DNA of 20,930 bases, from assembly GCF_001039355.2 (NCBI RefSeq), contig NW_019773867.1, forward strand, positions 8,372 through 29,301, in the 5' to 3' direction. The notes beneath the pieces were generated by a model. The model was not told the origin of the DNA. It made no database searches and saw nothing but the letters and a program-made list of their open reading frames with translations. Within the stretch, counting starts at the first letter, position 1. Each line of letters starts with the position of its first letter. This DNA comes from Lingula anatina. Its lineage: Eukaryota > Brachiopoda > Lingulata > Lingulida > Lingulidae. Below are positions 10,189 through 20,129 of the stretch, in pieces. The position numbers were made by a program, and so were the translations under genes.

Positions 10189-12140
10189 CAATTGGTTATC
10201 AGGGGAATTCATCTGGTATTGTAAACTAGTGACATTGCAATTTTAGATGAATCAAACGGTATGTCATACGGTCTTTTTAGTGATGTACAACCACATTCAC
10301 AAGGTCTTCTTTTTCGATCTTTTATGGAGATTAAACTTTCTCCGTACGGGAACTACCCGCTAAAATTAATTTCTCCTACTCAGTGTCATTGCTCAACCTG
10401 TCCCTGCACTTGGGTTCAACGTTTTATTTTATTTTGAATTTGATGATTGAGTCAGAACGCCGTGTCTTCCTGTACATTTCAGAAGAAACTATCCACGCCA
10501 GGTACTTTTATTTGACGGGTTTTACAGTTTTTATGGTCTAAATTGGGAAAGATTAGTAGCTTGCAGGGTATGTAATATAGAAAACATCACTTTGTGGATT
10601 TACAAGCGCACACAATATACCTTTATTCGTTATAATGACGCAATGGTTGGTCAGGAGCCATACTAAATTATGTTACACAGGTAAAGGCGAAAATCCTTAC
10701 ATTTACGAAAGTCAGTGTGACGTTTCCCGCGTTTGAGCGGAGTTAGATTTATAACTGGATTTAATTACTCTTAAATAAGAAAGATATTACAAATGTGTTA
10801 AAAACTCTTATAGGTATACAGGTTCTTTTTATCGAGATTTATTAGTGTCATTAGACAAACAAAATGGAAAGTACGCTTAAAAAAGTGAGCCCGAGGTTCA
10901 TTTGTAATGTGCTGAATAATTGGTTGCGGCAAACTGGCGAGATGCTGGAACACGCCTCGTCACCTAAAAAGATATAATTATATATTCAGTGAAAATGAGC
11001 AAGGCAATAAAGTTGGTCATTTAGCCTGGAACTCATTAAATATGAAAAATCAAGTAGAATGTCATATGAAGTTAGACTGGTGATGTGTGTCAAACTCAGA
11101 AAAATGCACTTGAGTGAAAATCCATTAATCAATTAATAACTAATACCAAGCTCGTTATGCGAATGATAACATGCATAAATGAGTTTATTTCACCCCAATT
11201 CAGAGGTTATCAACTCATTAACTCCGCGTGGGATGATTTGAATTATCCCTCTAATTTAGTGAAAAAGAGCACAGTTTTAATTTTTCAATAGATTAAACAT
11301 TACTGAAAGAATAGGTGTACTTCTGGTAAACAGTGTTACCCAAAGAACTAAAGGGGGAAAAAAACAACCATTTTTTTTCACATCATGCTCGTTGATAGAA
11401 AGCAAAATATGGACCCTATCGCCGAACAGGTGAAATCTGTGCATGTTGTTTTAAACCTCTGCAGATAATCACTTGCATCAGGAATTTTATATATATTCAT
11501 ATAAATTAGTGACTACAAAGGTAATATATTAAAAGGAGTGTGAGAAAACGTTATCTGGCTTGAAATAGTCCACGAAACGGATTTTAGTCGCACTAAACAT
11601 GTTAATTGTCAGCTTAGTCTTATCCATCCATTAAAAACACTACACAAGCACATTTTCTTACATGTATTACAGCGTACTGGTATATTTCTCCTTGCATGTT
11701 TTCAGATTCAATTTTTGTCCATAACTTCTAAAGTTTTAATGTTTAAAACGTGATATAATAATTATCAATTACAAAAGTCGCTCTATTTTCAACTAAAGAA
11801 TGGATTACATTGAAAGGGAATAAACATAAAAGTTCCCCGTGTTTCTCTAGCGTGCTTTGGTGAATGCAGGTAAAAAGCATTGAGGAAAACGGACCGAAAA
11901 CAGCCAAAATACATTCAGTATGTTAATAATATCCTTGGAAACGGGGCCTTTCTACTGATAAAGAGTTTTAGTCTGGAATGGTGTTGTCATGCAGAGATGG
12001 GTACCAGAGAGCACATAAACAAAAAGCGTTTTCTTGACACTTATGATGTCTACGTACACGTCTTTGATAAAACGGTAAATGATCACAGGGCAAGGAGCTA
12101 CATTTTTCGCATCTTTGAAAGTTCATTTCTCGCCCCCCCA

Positions 12141-12146
<6 letters not shown>

Positions 12147-12177
<31 letters not shown>
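12147..12177. repeat. (CT)n microsatellite
   Basis: Uninterrupted CT dinucleotides, preceded by two C7 runs separated by a single A (about 12133-12147). It begins 12 bases beyond the stop codon of the defensin-like gene, so it lies in that gene's likely 3' untranslated region as a GA repeat. Confidence 0.95.
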
Positions 12178-12180
<3 letters not shown>

Positions 12181-12189
12181 TTCGTTACC

Positions 12190-12605
12190 TTATTTTTTCC
12201 ACCTTGCAACACACCGGCAGCTTGAGCTGAGGAACCCTGATTTGCAGTACCCCTCCGTATAGCCTCTCTTTCGGCATAGTCTGTTACAGCTAAATTTCCA
12301 GCAAGCGTCCGCTACATCGCCTAAAGAAAAAACAAAGCGACTTTTCTTAAAATAGTAACTTTAAAAACGTAGAGTGTACTGGAGAAAAAGAAAATAAAAA
12401 TAACAATAAAAAGAAATAAAATGACTTCCCTTCTACTCTACTGCATTGTATAGGTCCATGAAAAAAATACAGAAAAAAACGATATATTTTATAGAGCATT
12501 TTAATTACTGAGTATTGAGTAGTCTGTAAACCATCAATTGCGCTTACCTAAAAGGGCGAAGAGAACGAGAAACAGTATCAAGAAGGTGACCTTGGAGGAC
12601 TGCAT
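12190..12605 (-). CDS. Defensin-like secreted cysteine-rich peptide (CS-alpha-beta type), two exons
   Basis: Exon 1 is 12548-12605 and exon 2 is 12190-12320, joined by a 227-base GT-AG intron (GGTAAGC donor, TTTTCTTTAG acceptor) to give exactly 62 codons and TAA. Residues 1-25 are a signal peptide (MQSSKVTFLILFLVLFALLG..ADA, cut expected after ADA). The mature part of about 37 residues is strongly basic (ten Lys/Arg, one Glu). It has six cysteines at precursor positions 26, 31, 35, 45, 54 and 56, spacing C-x4-C-x3-C-x9-C-x8-C-x-C. The CxxxC and CxC pair with EGYC (a G-x-C gamma-core) is the CS-alpha-beta signature of invertebrate defensins, with expected pairing 1-4, 2-5, 3-6. The first loop is short, and the fourth disulfide of typical molluscan defensins is absent. 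Likely role: antimicrobial effector. The fold alone does not exclude an ion-channel-active or signalling peptide. The exons are too short to stand out as open frames. A TATA box lies about 130 bases upstream. Confidence 0.85.
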
Positions 12606-12735
12606 TTCAGTGGGGTCCCTGTGTGTAAAGAAACATAGGCCAAATATTAAAACAAAACTTACGATTAAAAAAAAAAGAAAAACGGAATAAATTTAGCACC
12701 AAGGTATAATTGTAAAATGTCTACTCATAAGCCCA

Positions 12736-12743
12736 CTTTTATA
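12736..12743 (-). promoter_or_regulatory. TATA box of the defensin-like gene
   Basis: GGGTATAAAAGTGGG on the minus strand, about 130 bases before the ATG at 12605. Transcription would start near 12712, leaving a leader of roughly 105 bases. An alternative short leader intron (donor C|GTAAGT near 12663, acceptor ACACAG near 12620) is only about 44 bases and less likely. Confidence 0.6.
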
Positions 12744-12752
12744 CCCTAAATG

Positions 12753-12754
<2 letters not shown>

Positions 12755-12789
<35 letters not shown>
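12755..12789. repeat. (CA)n microsatellite in the defensin-like promoter
   Basis: About 17.5 perfect CA units, ending 11 bases upstream of the TATA box of the defensin-like gene (as GT on its sense strand). Confidence 0.97.
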
Positions 12790-12792
<3 letters not shown>

Positions 12793-13159
12793 ATGCCATT
12801 CACTAGATTACCTGCAACTTTTCCAGTTTCAAAAATCAGCGCTCGTTTAGAATAGTGATTGAAACAGTTTGAAGTACAGGCTGATTTTTTCATCCACCAC
12901 TAACACTGTTGGTTTACAGTTATGCTCGAATAACGTGCTTTTATCTACCTATCAATGGGAGTAAATCATTGCGCTGGAATGAAAGGACAATTTTCAAACA
13001 TATTAAGAGTAATAAATTAGACTGACTTAATTTCCTTATTTTTGTTACTTACGCCACTCTAGTCACGTACGTTAAATTATTATAAGAGCAGGACAAAACC
13101 AGGTTAGAGAGTGCGTGAGGGGTGGGGTGATGATGTATTTTTGCACACTGTGCATTCAC

Positions 13160-13231
13160 CTGCGATCGATAGGCGAGGGAGCTATCATTAAGATATAGAA
13201 ACACAGTAGACATTAAAAGAAGCAGTGCCAT
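13160..13231 (-). other. Doubtful signal-peptide exon
   Basis: From an ATG at 13231, 24 codons read MALLLLMSTVFLYL then NDSSLA-YRSQ, a shape like a secretory leader. They end at a fair donor CAG|GTGAAT (GT at 13158-13159). A TTTTTAAAAC stretch and a TCAGTACT initiator-like sequence lie about 50 and 25 bases upstream. No second exon could be found, so this may be chance. Confidence 0.15.
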
Positions 13232-13763
13232 TCAATATGCCTACCACAGTACTGAACCCCACGACCCCCAGTAGTTTTAAAAATTAATTTGAACGATCTT
13301 GACGCAACTTCAAGCGAGGAATGGGGCAACGTTGTGAGGTGTTGCATGTATCACTATCAAATATATCGATCCTCAAAGGAAACGGTGTTAAAATTAGTTA
13401 TAAAACGGGGAAGGGGGTAAAATTTACAGATAAACGTGTACAGCATTTTCCTGTTGAGTGTTTTCAGAGGTGGTATTTCACCTTCTCTCGATGTAACTCT
13501 TAGCCAGTCTACAGGTAGGTCAATCATTGATAACCAATCCTGCAAGTAGACGTGAAATGGTGTCCAGGATCAGAAGTAAAAAAGGCGTCATGGGGTCTAA
13601 ATTTAAGACTTACTATATTTGAGGTGTATTTCTCAAGACTCTGTCGTGGTTTCCAAAGTGACGCGCGGTAACATATTTTGCATTCTTAATGGCAAAATGA
13701 AGGAAAACATGCATGTAGGGGTATAACAGACTACGCTGAATTTTTCTTTTTTAGAATAGGCTC

Positions 13764-13808
13764 ATAATAATAATAATAACATTATTATTATTATTATTAT
13801 TATTATTA
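13764..13808. repeat. Convergent (TAA)n / (TTA)n trinucleotide arrays
   Basis: About five ATA/TAA units (13764-13778) are followed directly by about nine ATT/TTA units (13780-13808), so the two arrays are mutually complementary and can form an AT-only hairpin. A GGCCTA and further TTATTA follow. Confidence 0.9.
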
Positions 13809-14527
13809 GGCCTATTATTATTTGTGCTTGGGATATGATACCAAAAATTAATAGGAGTGGGAGTAGTAGCCTACTGTAGAACTCAACTGTCAACCACGTT
13901 CAAACAGCATTTCCTCAAAATGTGACCATTCTGTTCAGTCTGGTTGAAAATTTCATTTGTTCCATATTAAACACTACCGGTATAGTGACGTTGCAAATCA
14001 TTGTGTTGCTGCGATATATCCGAATGCTGTAAACTAACAATGAATTTGGCTTGTCTTGAAATATAGACTTCACGTGACTACTTCTCTTAAAGCTTCCGCC
14101 GAGATCCATTTGTGATTTTGTTGGAAATAGAAAACCAATTTACCATCATTTACGTGACTCGATTTCAGGACCCAGTAAAATATACAGTAGGTAAGGTCGA
14201 TGCGAGGATCATGTTGTCCTGTTAAGTTGACTTTTAGGGCTATTACTTTCTGTTAATTGGTCAAATAAATATCGCCGGTGACACAGTTATTTCAGCACCA
14301 TTTCAGTGACAGTGCCACTGTACACATTACATTGAACTTGAAGATGATAAACAAAATTTAAGTAATTTGTAGACCTCATGATGTGGCTTGTGTAAAGTGT
14401 AAGGACATGCAAAGTTGTTGTGCGATATGTCTGGTTTCTCTCTCAGACTCTCGATCACATCCTGCACATGCACACTCGATCGCGCGCACACCCCCCACAT
14501 GCGGTGATATGCAGTGTACCGGTGTCA

Positions 14528-14915
14528 CGTGAAGAAACCGTCGTCGTGAAGAAACCGTTCTAACGGATTATTCACGCGGGGGTAGCAGTCTGTTGACTTA
14601 CAGTAGGTAGCTGCACATACATTTCCAACATTTCCCCATAGAGAAAGTTATCAAACACACAGTTATCAAACACACAATTTCTTTTTAGTGAAAATGACTG
14701 AACTCTGAATTGAAAGAACATTGTAGAGTGAAAAGATTTATACTACGAGTCTTAGATCTGCCACGTTTTTCACCTAGAGCAAAACAGTTCAGTCACGATC
14801 AAAAGCTCACTTCCAACATTCCCCCGTATACTGTAGTAATAAGATTATCAAATACATACTCTCTCATGACGAAAACCACTGAATGATGAATTGGAAAATC
14901 ATAGTTCAGTGCAAA
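14528..14915. repeat. Cluster of tandem and degenerate duplications
   Basis: CGTGAAGAAACCGT occurs twice (14528-14541 and 14545-14558). GTTATCAAACACACA occurs twice head-to-tail (14647-14661 and 14662-14676). A degenerate copy of about 110 bases starting TTCCAACATT is seen at 14623-14735 and again at 14811-14915, with shared landmarks (TTCCAACATT, TTATCAAA, GAATTG, CAGTG/GAGTG). Confidence 0.6.
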
Positions 14916-15176
14916 CATAGCGCCTACTTAGGACGACATCGTCATACTGGAAGTTACTTCTTTCAATCTACCCTCAATGCGCATGTGCAGAACGGTTTCG
15001 TCACGGCATGGGTCTATCACGCCACACCGGAACTGGAGTGTAAGTGTTGACACATACACACGCACACACACACTGCCAGCCTTATTCACAATACAATGGA
15101 TGACATATTTTAGTGATAAGTACAGCTGTAGATCTACCAGAAATGGCCAACAGATGCTCACAAAGACATATTTATT

Positions 15177-15296
15177 TAGCACGAAAATTCATGTGTTAGC
15201 ACTCCTATTGTCGATTCTGATATGAACTGTCTGTGTTAGCACACAGTACATATCAGAATCGTCAATAGGAGTGCTAACGCATGAATTTTCGTGCTA
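15177..15296. repeat. Long near-perfect inverted repeat (54-base arms, 12-base loop)
   Basis: Left arm 15177-15230 (begins TAGCACGAAAATTCATG) and right arm 15243-15296 (ends CATGAATTTTCGTGCTA) are inverse complements at 51 of 54 positions; one of the three differences would be a G-U pair in RNA. The loop is 15231-15242. No transposon ends or coding content are seen. Confidence 0.93.
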
Positions 15297-15743
15297 ATAT
15301 TTATTGTGCAAGTAAGGCTAAATTGCTTTCGAACTCTTTTCAGTTGCAGTGCCCCATTTTATTGATTCTGATTTCAGAATATCTTTTCATCGTTAGGAAA
15401 ACAGTGTGCAGTGACTGCTTGCAATCTAGACAGTACGACCCTTAGACCTGGGTCTCTTTTGGTTAAGATTTGCCAGACACAGTAGCAGCTAGACATTGAT
15501 ACCAGTATGTCCAATTCATACACTGTATCTAAATACTGTATATAAATGTATGATTTGTTCAGCTGTTAGTAACAAATTTATATTTATTAACCTACCATGT
15601 TAAGTTGCTGCTCTATTTGTATACTAGTATGTAACTTGCCAGGACCTTACTAGTAAACAAATTGTTTATATGTTAGACCTTCCATATTTAAAAGAAAATT
15701 CAGAACTTGAGATATTATACAATGACTGTTTTTTTTATTCTAG

Positions 15744-15783
15744 GAGAAAAAAATCATAGCCATCATCTATAATTTTTAAAGTC
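15744..15783 (+). other. 5' untranslated part of the transporter's first coding exon
   Basis: A strong acceptor (CTGTTTTTTTTATTCTAG, AG at 15742-15743) lies 40 bases before the ATG, so at least one non-coding leader exon lies upstream. Confidence 0.6.
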
Positions 15784-18700
15784 ATGGCCGATGACGAAGA
15801 TGTAATGTTTGACAGGGCATCTCTATTGACTAACAAAGTTAAAACTTGGGAGAAAGGTGAAGGCAGATATTTCAAGACTGTCAGCCTTTGTATAGCCTTC
15901 ATGGGACTTGTAAGTAGACCACTCTCAAGACAAATTTACAGTCAAGCTGGGTCTACCTTTGGTCTGGTCTCTAGCTTTGTCTCTACAGTATATAAGGTCC
16001 ACCAAGGTTGGCTGGAAATGCACCTTGTAATAGTCACATACTTATTTTATATGCTTGTGCTGCTTGTGTGCAGCCTAGTATGGTTTTTACATGAATGTTG
16101 GAAGAAACAAGTTGCCTGTATCTTTTGCATGTTGTTTTGTCCATTTGGTTATTTAGCCATTTTAAAATCAATAAGCAGTTTCCACAGAAATATTGTAGTT
16201 TCTTTGGTCTGTTGAAAATATAAAATGCATCCTCTATTACAGGGAGCATGTATAGCCTTGCCAGGGCCAACACTCATAGACTTGAGAGAACAGGTTCAAA
16301 CCACTGTCCAATATATAAGCTACATCTTCAGTGGCAGGTCAGCTGGCTATCTCGGTGGGTCAATCTTAGGTGGAATAGTGTTTGATCACATGAATCACCA
16401 CCTGTTCCTAAGTGCCATCATGTTGCTGACTGCTGTTGCTACTTTCCTGTTACCTTTTGTGAAGAAGCTCTGGTTGTTGGCATTTGCCATGGCTGCTCAA
16501 GGTATAGCTATGGGATGCTTGGACACAGGTAATTTGATAATATTTACAAATAAGGGTATCATGTCACTGCATAGTATTCTTACCTAATTTTTCAAAGCCA
16601 TCGTATTTTAAGATGATCTACTAAAAATAAGGTAGATGAAGAAAAATTTTAATAATTTTTTGCCAAATTTTAATTGGTTTTTAAGCTATAAGGGGAATAA
16701 TTTATTTGGATGAACCATAAAAACTTTCCCCATCATCTCAAGTCTTTTGGATCTTTTTTTTTCTTTTGAACAACTTATTATGAAATTTTTGTTTTTTGAA
16801 ATTTGTCAGTTTGCAGTTTTCAAGAAATTAATGAAACCTTGCATAGTCAAGACTTTATATTGTAGTTTTATTTTAAGGTATTTTGTTCACTCACAATGTA
16901 GTATCTGTGAATATGGTCTCTTGGCAGTGTGTCTGTTGTCTGTCTGTGACAGCAGGATTACTCAAGAAATACAAAATTGTTTTTCATTTCCCTACAGTAC
17001 TGACGGTGTTCTCTAAGAAGTTTTAATGCATCAAAGTTCTAATTTCCTTGTTGTTCTGCATGGTTAAATATATATATATATGAAATACAAAGTAAGTTAA
17101 ACATAAATGTATCATATCTTAATGTTTTATTTCAGGTGGAAATGCACTTTGTCTCAGTATATGGGGAAAGCACAGTGGTCCTTATATGCAGGCCATGCAT
17201 TTTGCATTTGGAATTGGTGCGTTTTTAGCACCTCTTGTAGCAGAGCCATTATTATCACATCCACCCAACAACATAAGTGTTTTAAACAATCTGTCAGAGA
17301 GAGAAATATATTCAGATATCTCTCAAAGAGTGAAGAGAAATGCAATAAGTAATGAAACAACTCCTACAGTCTCAACTGTTAAACTGACTACACTATTTTC
17401 CTCCCCTGCAACTGAGCATCATAAAAAGCCAAAAAAAACAGAAAGTGAAAATCAATCACCAAATGCTGCTGATGCCACTATTGTTAAAGATGAGTTACAA
17501 AAGGCCAGAGATTCAAAGAAAATATCTGTTTGGTCAGATCCAATCACTTCCACCAATGCTTATTTCTTATCCACATCATCTACAACGCCAAGTAAACCTC
17601 TCAGTTCTGAAACGAAATTAACAACAAACAAGCTCCCCACAACCACTCCTACCCCTGCAACCATTTTTTCCACTTTAACCAATACAACCCCTCACACTCC
17701 CCCTACAACCACCTCTGCCACCTCGACTATCACTACTACTACTACTACTACTACACCAACTGCCACTACAACCACTACTACTCCCCCCACAACCCTTTCC
17801 CCCACTAACACTAAAGTTGCTACCACACACACTACTACTACTACTACTTCTCCCCGTCCTCCTCCTACTACTACACCAACTGCCACTACAACTACTACTA
17901 CTACTACTACTACTATTACTCCCCCCACCACCCTTTCCCCCGCTAACACTAAATTTGCTACCACACCCACACCATCCCAAAAACAGCTGCCCAACACTGT
18001 GTCCCCCTCTGACTCTGTAGTCCCAAGAGGAGAGGGTAAAGACAACAGTTCTAATATAACAGTAACACCACCTGCATCTGATGACATTTCTGATGTTACT
18101 AAGGAAACCAACAGTTCAGTAATAGGAGGCAGGATACAAGAGTTGTTGGAGACCATAAAGAGTGCTTCTAAAATGCAGTATGCTTACATTGGACTAGGCA
18201 TTTTCTTGCTGCTGTGTTCTGCACTGTTCCTGGTAACATGCTGTAGTGAATACAGAAACCCACCTAGGGTTCAAAATGAAGAGATTGAAATATCTGACAC
18301 ACGCAAGGACCCATGGTGCTTCAAACTTCAGCTTTTGTTTCTGCTTTTCCTATTCTATGCTTTGTATGTGGGTTTAGAGATCTCATTTGGAGGATTGGTC
18401 ACCACTTTTGCTTATGAAGACCTACACTGGGACAAGCCGCGTGCTGTTCAGCTGGTGACCGTGTTCTATGGTGCCCTCTCAGCTGCTAGGGGTCTGTCCA
18501 TCTGTATCTCCAAGTTTATGACGCCATCCCTGATGTTGGTGTTAGACTTGGGTCTATCTGCATTTTCTGTAACTATAATGATGTTTTTTGCTGAAAAGTA
18601 TGAGATTGTGATGTGGTTGAGTACAGCATCATATGGTATGGGTTTAGCATCCATATTTCCAGCTGGAATATCCTGGGCAGAGAACTACATTCACTTATCT

Positions 18701-19063
18701 GGGAAAGCAACGTCTGTATTTGTAGTAGGAGCTGCCCTGGGAGAATTATTTTTTCCTCCCCTCTTGGGGTATTTTATCAAAGGGCACTCCATGTACTTTG
18801 TGTATATCACGTGTGGAGCCAACATATTGACTTGTGTGGTCTTTGTGATTATGTACAGATTGGCCTCTAGCAGAGGAGAGAGATATTTGAAGTTGCCGCA
18901 GAGACTTGAGTTTGACAATGATGCAGATGACACAATGGAGATGGAACACTTCGATAGCAAACCAACACATCCCTTATTACCTTCCTCCCCGGGCCATAGT
19001 CAAGCAAAGAAGAAAGTGACATTTGACATTAAAAAACTCAAAAATGGAGGAAAACAAGATTGA
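15784..19063 (+). CDS. MFSD4-type major facilitator transporter (Na+-dependent glucose transporter 1-like) with a mucin-like extracellular loop
   Basis: Coding exons 15784-15909, 16243-16528 and 17136-19063 join in frame across GT-AG introns to 779 residues. Twelve membrane segments can be placed at about 31-53, 65-88, 95-114, 118-146, 155-177, 485-508, 532-560, 573-598, 603-624, 627-650, 662-686 and 689-712, with an acidic cytoplasmic N-terminus and a polar tail. Family landmarks are GLGACIALPGPTLIDL, SGRSAGYLGGSILGG, GCLDTGGNALCLSIWG and QAMHFAFGIGAFLAPL, which place it with MFSD4A/MFSD4B; MFSD4B (NaGLT1) carries glucose, but the substrate here is not known. Odd feature: the loop between segments 5 and 6 (about 178-483) is some 300 residues, with a Thr/Pro core at about 299-423, several N-glycosylation sequons (for example residues 183, 189 and 210) and an RVKR motif at 202-205. 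This makes it about 260 residues longer than the roughly 520-residue vertebrate proteins. The loop and all later segments share one exon. Confidence 0.92.
17620..17990 (+). repeat. Thr/Pro-rich low-complexity and tandem repeat within the transporter coding region
   Basis: The core is made of ACT/ACA/ACC codons. Two imperfect copies of a block begin ACACCAACTGCCACTACA at 17753 and 17873 (exact 120-base offset), continue through an (ACT)n run of different length, CCCCCCAC, CCCTTTCCCCC and CTAACACTAAA, and encode TPTATTTTTT..PPTTLSP-NTK-ATT. The domain resembles O-glycosylated mucin stems. The ACT runs are prone to length change in frame. Confidence 0.85.
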
Positions 19064-19270
19064 TTATGACCTTGATAGAAATTGGGGTAACTAAACTCAA
19101 TACCCCAAAAGGATTTTGGAGAATATTTTAGGGCCTTTTGTTACATCTGGGCAATATTATATGTTTGGGATGGTAGTTGTTAAGGGTGCTTTCTCTTTTT
19201 CCAGTTTTCTCTGTGTTGTATCTCTTGCTACTGTAATGCAATTCTGGGGTAGCGCTAGCAATTTTTTCCC

Positions 19271-19380
19271 TTAGCCAAATCACCACTTTTTTGTCAATTT
19301 GTTATCCAAATGGATCTAATTTGACTAAAATTAGTCAAATCAGGCCCTTTTTGTTTAGGTCAGTTTTAGCATTTGGCTAA
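19271..19380. repeat. Nested inverted repeat in the transporter 3' region
   Basis: Outer arms TTAGCCAAAT (19271-19280) and ATTTGGCTAA (19371-19380) are perfect inverse complements. Inside lies a second perfect stem, ATTTGACTA (19319-19327) / TAGTCAAAT (19332-19340), with a four-base loop. Confidence 0.7.
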
Positions 19381-19846
19381 ATTGGCAAGTGTTACTCAGC
19401 AATTATAAAAATGTTATGTCATCTGACACATAAAAATGTAAGTGGAAATATTGTTCTTTTGTTGGAAATGTATGGGCACTGTGAACCATATTTATTCAAG
19501 AAGGTATTGAAGGGAATATCTTGAGCAATGGTGTAAAATATTATTTTGAGAGTTCAGGTTCTAATAATGTTAATACTCTTCTATGTTCATCATTGTTGTC
19601 CCCGATAAACGGATTTTATGTTATTTGCTTTAACTGCATGCACAAATCTATTTTTAATCAAATTGCTTTAAAGCAAACTACTACACAATTATGCAAATAT
19701 AACAAGATACATGAAGTCTATTGGAAGAAAATAACTTATTTTTTTACATTTTATGGTTGTTAAGTTAGGTATGAGTCTTTTGTTTAAGTTATACAACTTG
19801 TATTGTATAAGTGAAATTCTCTGTTTAAGTAGTTTAATTGTTGCAT

Positions 19847-19852
19847 AATAAA
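19847..19852 (+). terminator. Candidate proximal polyadenylation signal of the transporter
   Basis: AATAAA with a T/G-rich downstream element, about 790 bases past the stop codon. Confidence 0.45.
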
Positions 19853-19980
19853 TGTGGTATTGAAGTACACAGGAAACGCCATCATGAATGCAGAAATATT
19901 ACTTAATAGTATGTTGGAAAATAACAGTATATATACTGTGACACTATAACAAGTAAAAATTAACATGTATGAGTGTTTTT

Positions 19981-20008
19981 ATGTACAGACACAGATGTGT
20001 CTGTACAT
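19981..20008. repeat. 28-base perfect stem-loop palindrome
   Basis: ATGTACAGACAC and GTGTCTGTACAT are perfect 12-base inverse complements around the loop AGAT. Confidence 0.9.
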
Positions 20009-20129
20009 ATTGCCATCACCTGCGTCTGTCGTCGCCGATGCCGTCGCCGTGCACTTTCCTTGTAAACACGATAAGTGGAGGACAGTTTTACTTTTTGGCT
20101 TTATATTTACAGAGCTGATAGATATTCAT

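Larger units (their letters stand above)
8773..12146. other. Intergenic region between the profilin-like gene and the defensin-like gene
   Basis: Mostly unremarkable AT-rich DNA. Besides the polyadenylation signal at 9153 and the TATA motif at 9219 it holds the homopolymer tracts and possible hAT end at 9915-10188. An ATTAAA on the minus strand at 11735-11740 could end the defensin-like transcript. The open frames here have no recognisable protein content and no exon pairs that I could support. Confidence 0.5.
12790..15743. other. Intergenic region between the defensin-like gene and the transporter
   Basis: Non-coding as far as can be seen, except for one doubtful signal-peptide exon (13160-13231, minus). 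It is rich in small repeats: TAA/TTA arrays near 13780, tandem and degenerate duplications at 14528-14915 and a 54-base-arm hairpin at 15177-15296. The transporter's upstream leader exon must lie somewhere to the left of 15743 but cannot be identified. Confidence 0.5.

Noticed and set aside
11880-12230. Plus-strand 116-codon frame with a Ser-Leu run
   Set aside because: The run is the CT microsatellite, and the frame lies antisense to exon 2 of the defensin-like gene; no recognisable protein.
12693-12893. Minus-strand frame with a Val-Cys run
   Set aside because: It is the GT microsatellite translated; the frame has no other protein-like content.
12548-13231. Joining the doubtful 13160-13231 exon to the defensin-like exon 1
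   Set aside because: Using the acceptor just before the defensin-like ATG gives an in-frame TGA after three codons; the defensin-like gene is complete with its own leader peptide and TATA box.
15910-16215. Continuation of the transporter's first exon as an open frame to 16215
   Set aside because: A good GTAAGT donor at 15910 and the acceptor at 16241-16242 restore the family sequence GLGACIALPGPTL; the read-through part is intron.
17675-18156. Long minus-strand frames rich in Gly/Ser or Val/Gly opposite the transporter
   Set aside because: They are antisense readings of the ACT/ACC-rich Thr codons of the mucin-like stem; their composition is purely low-complexity.
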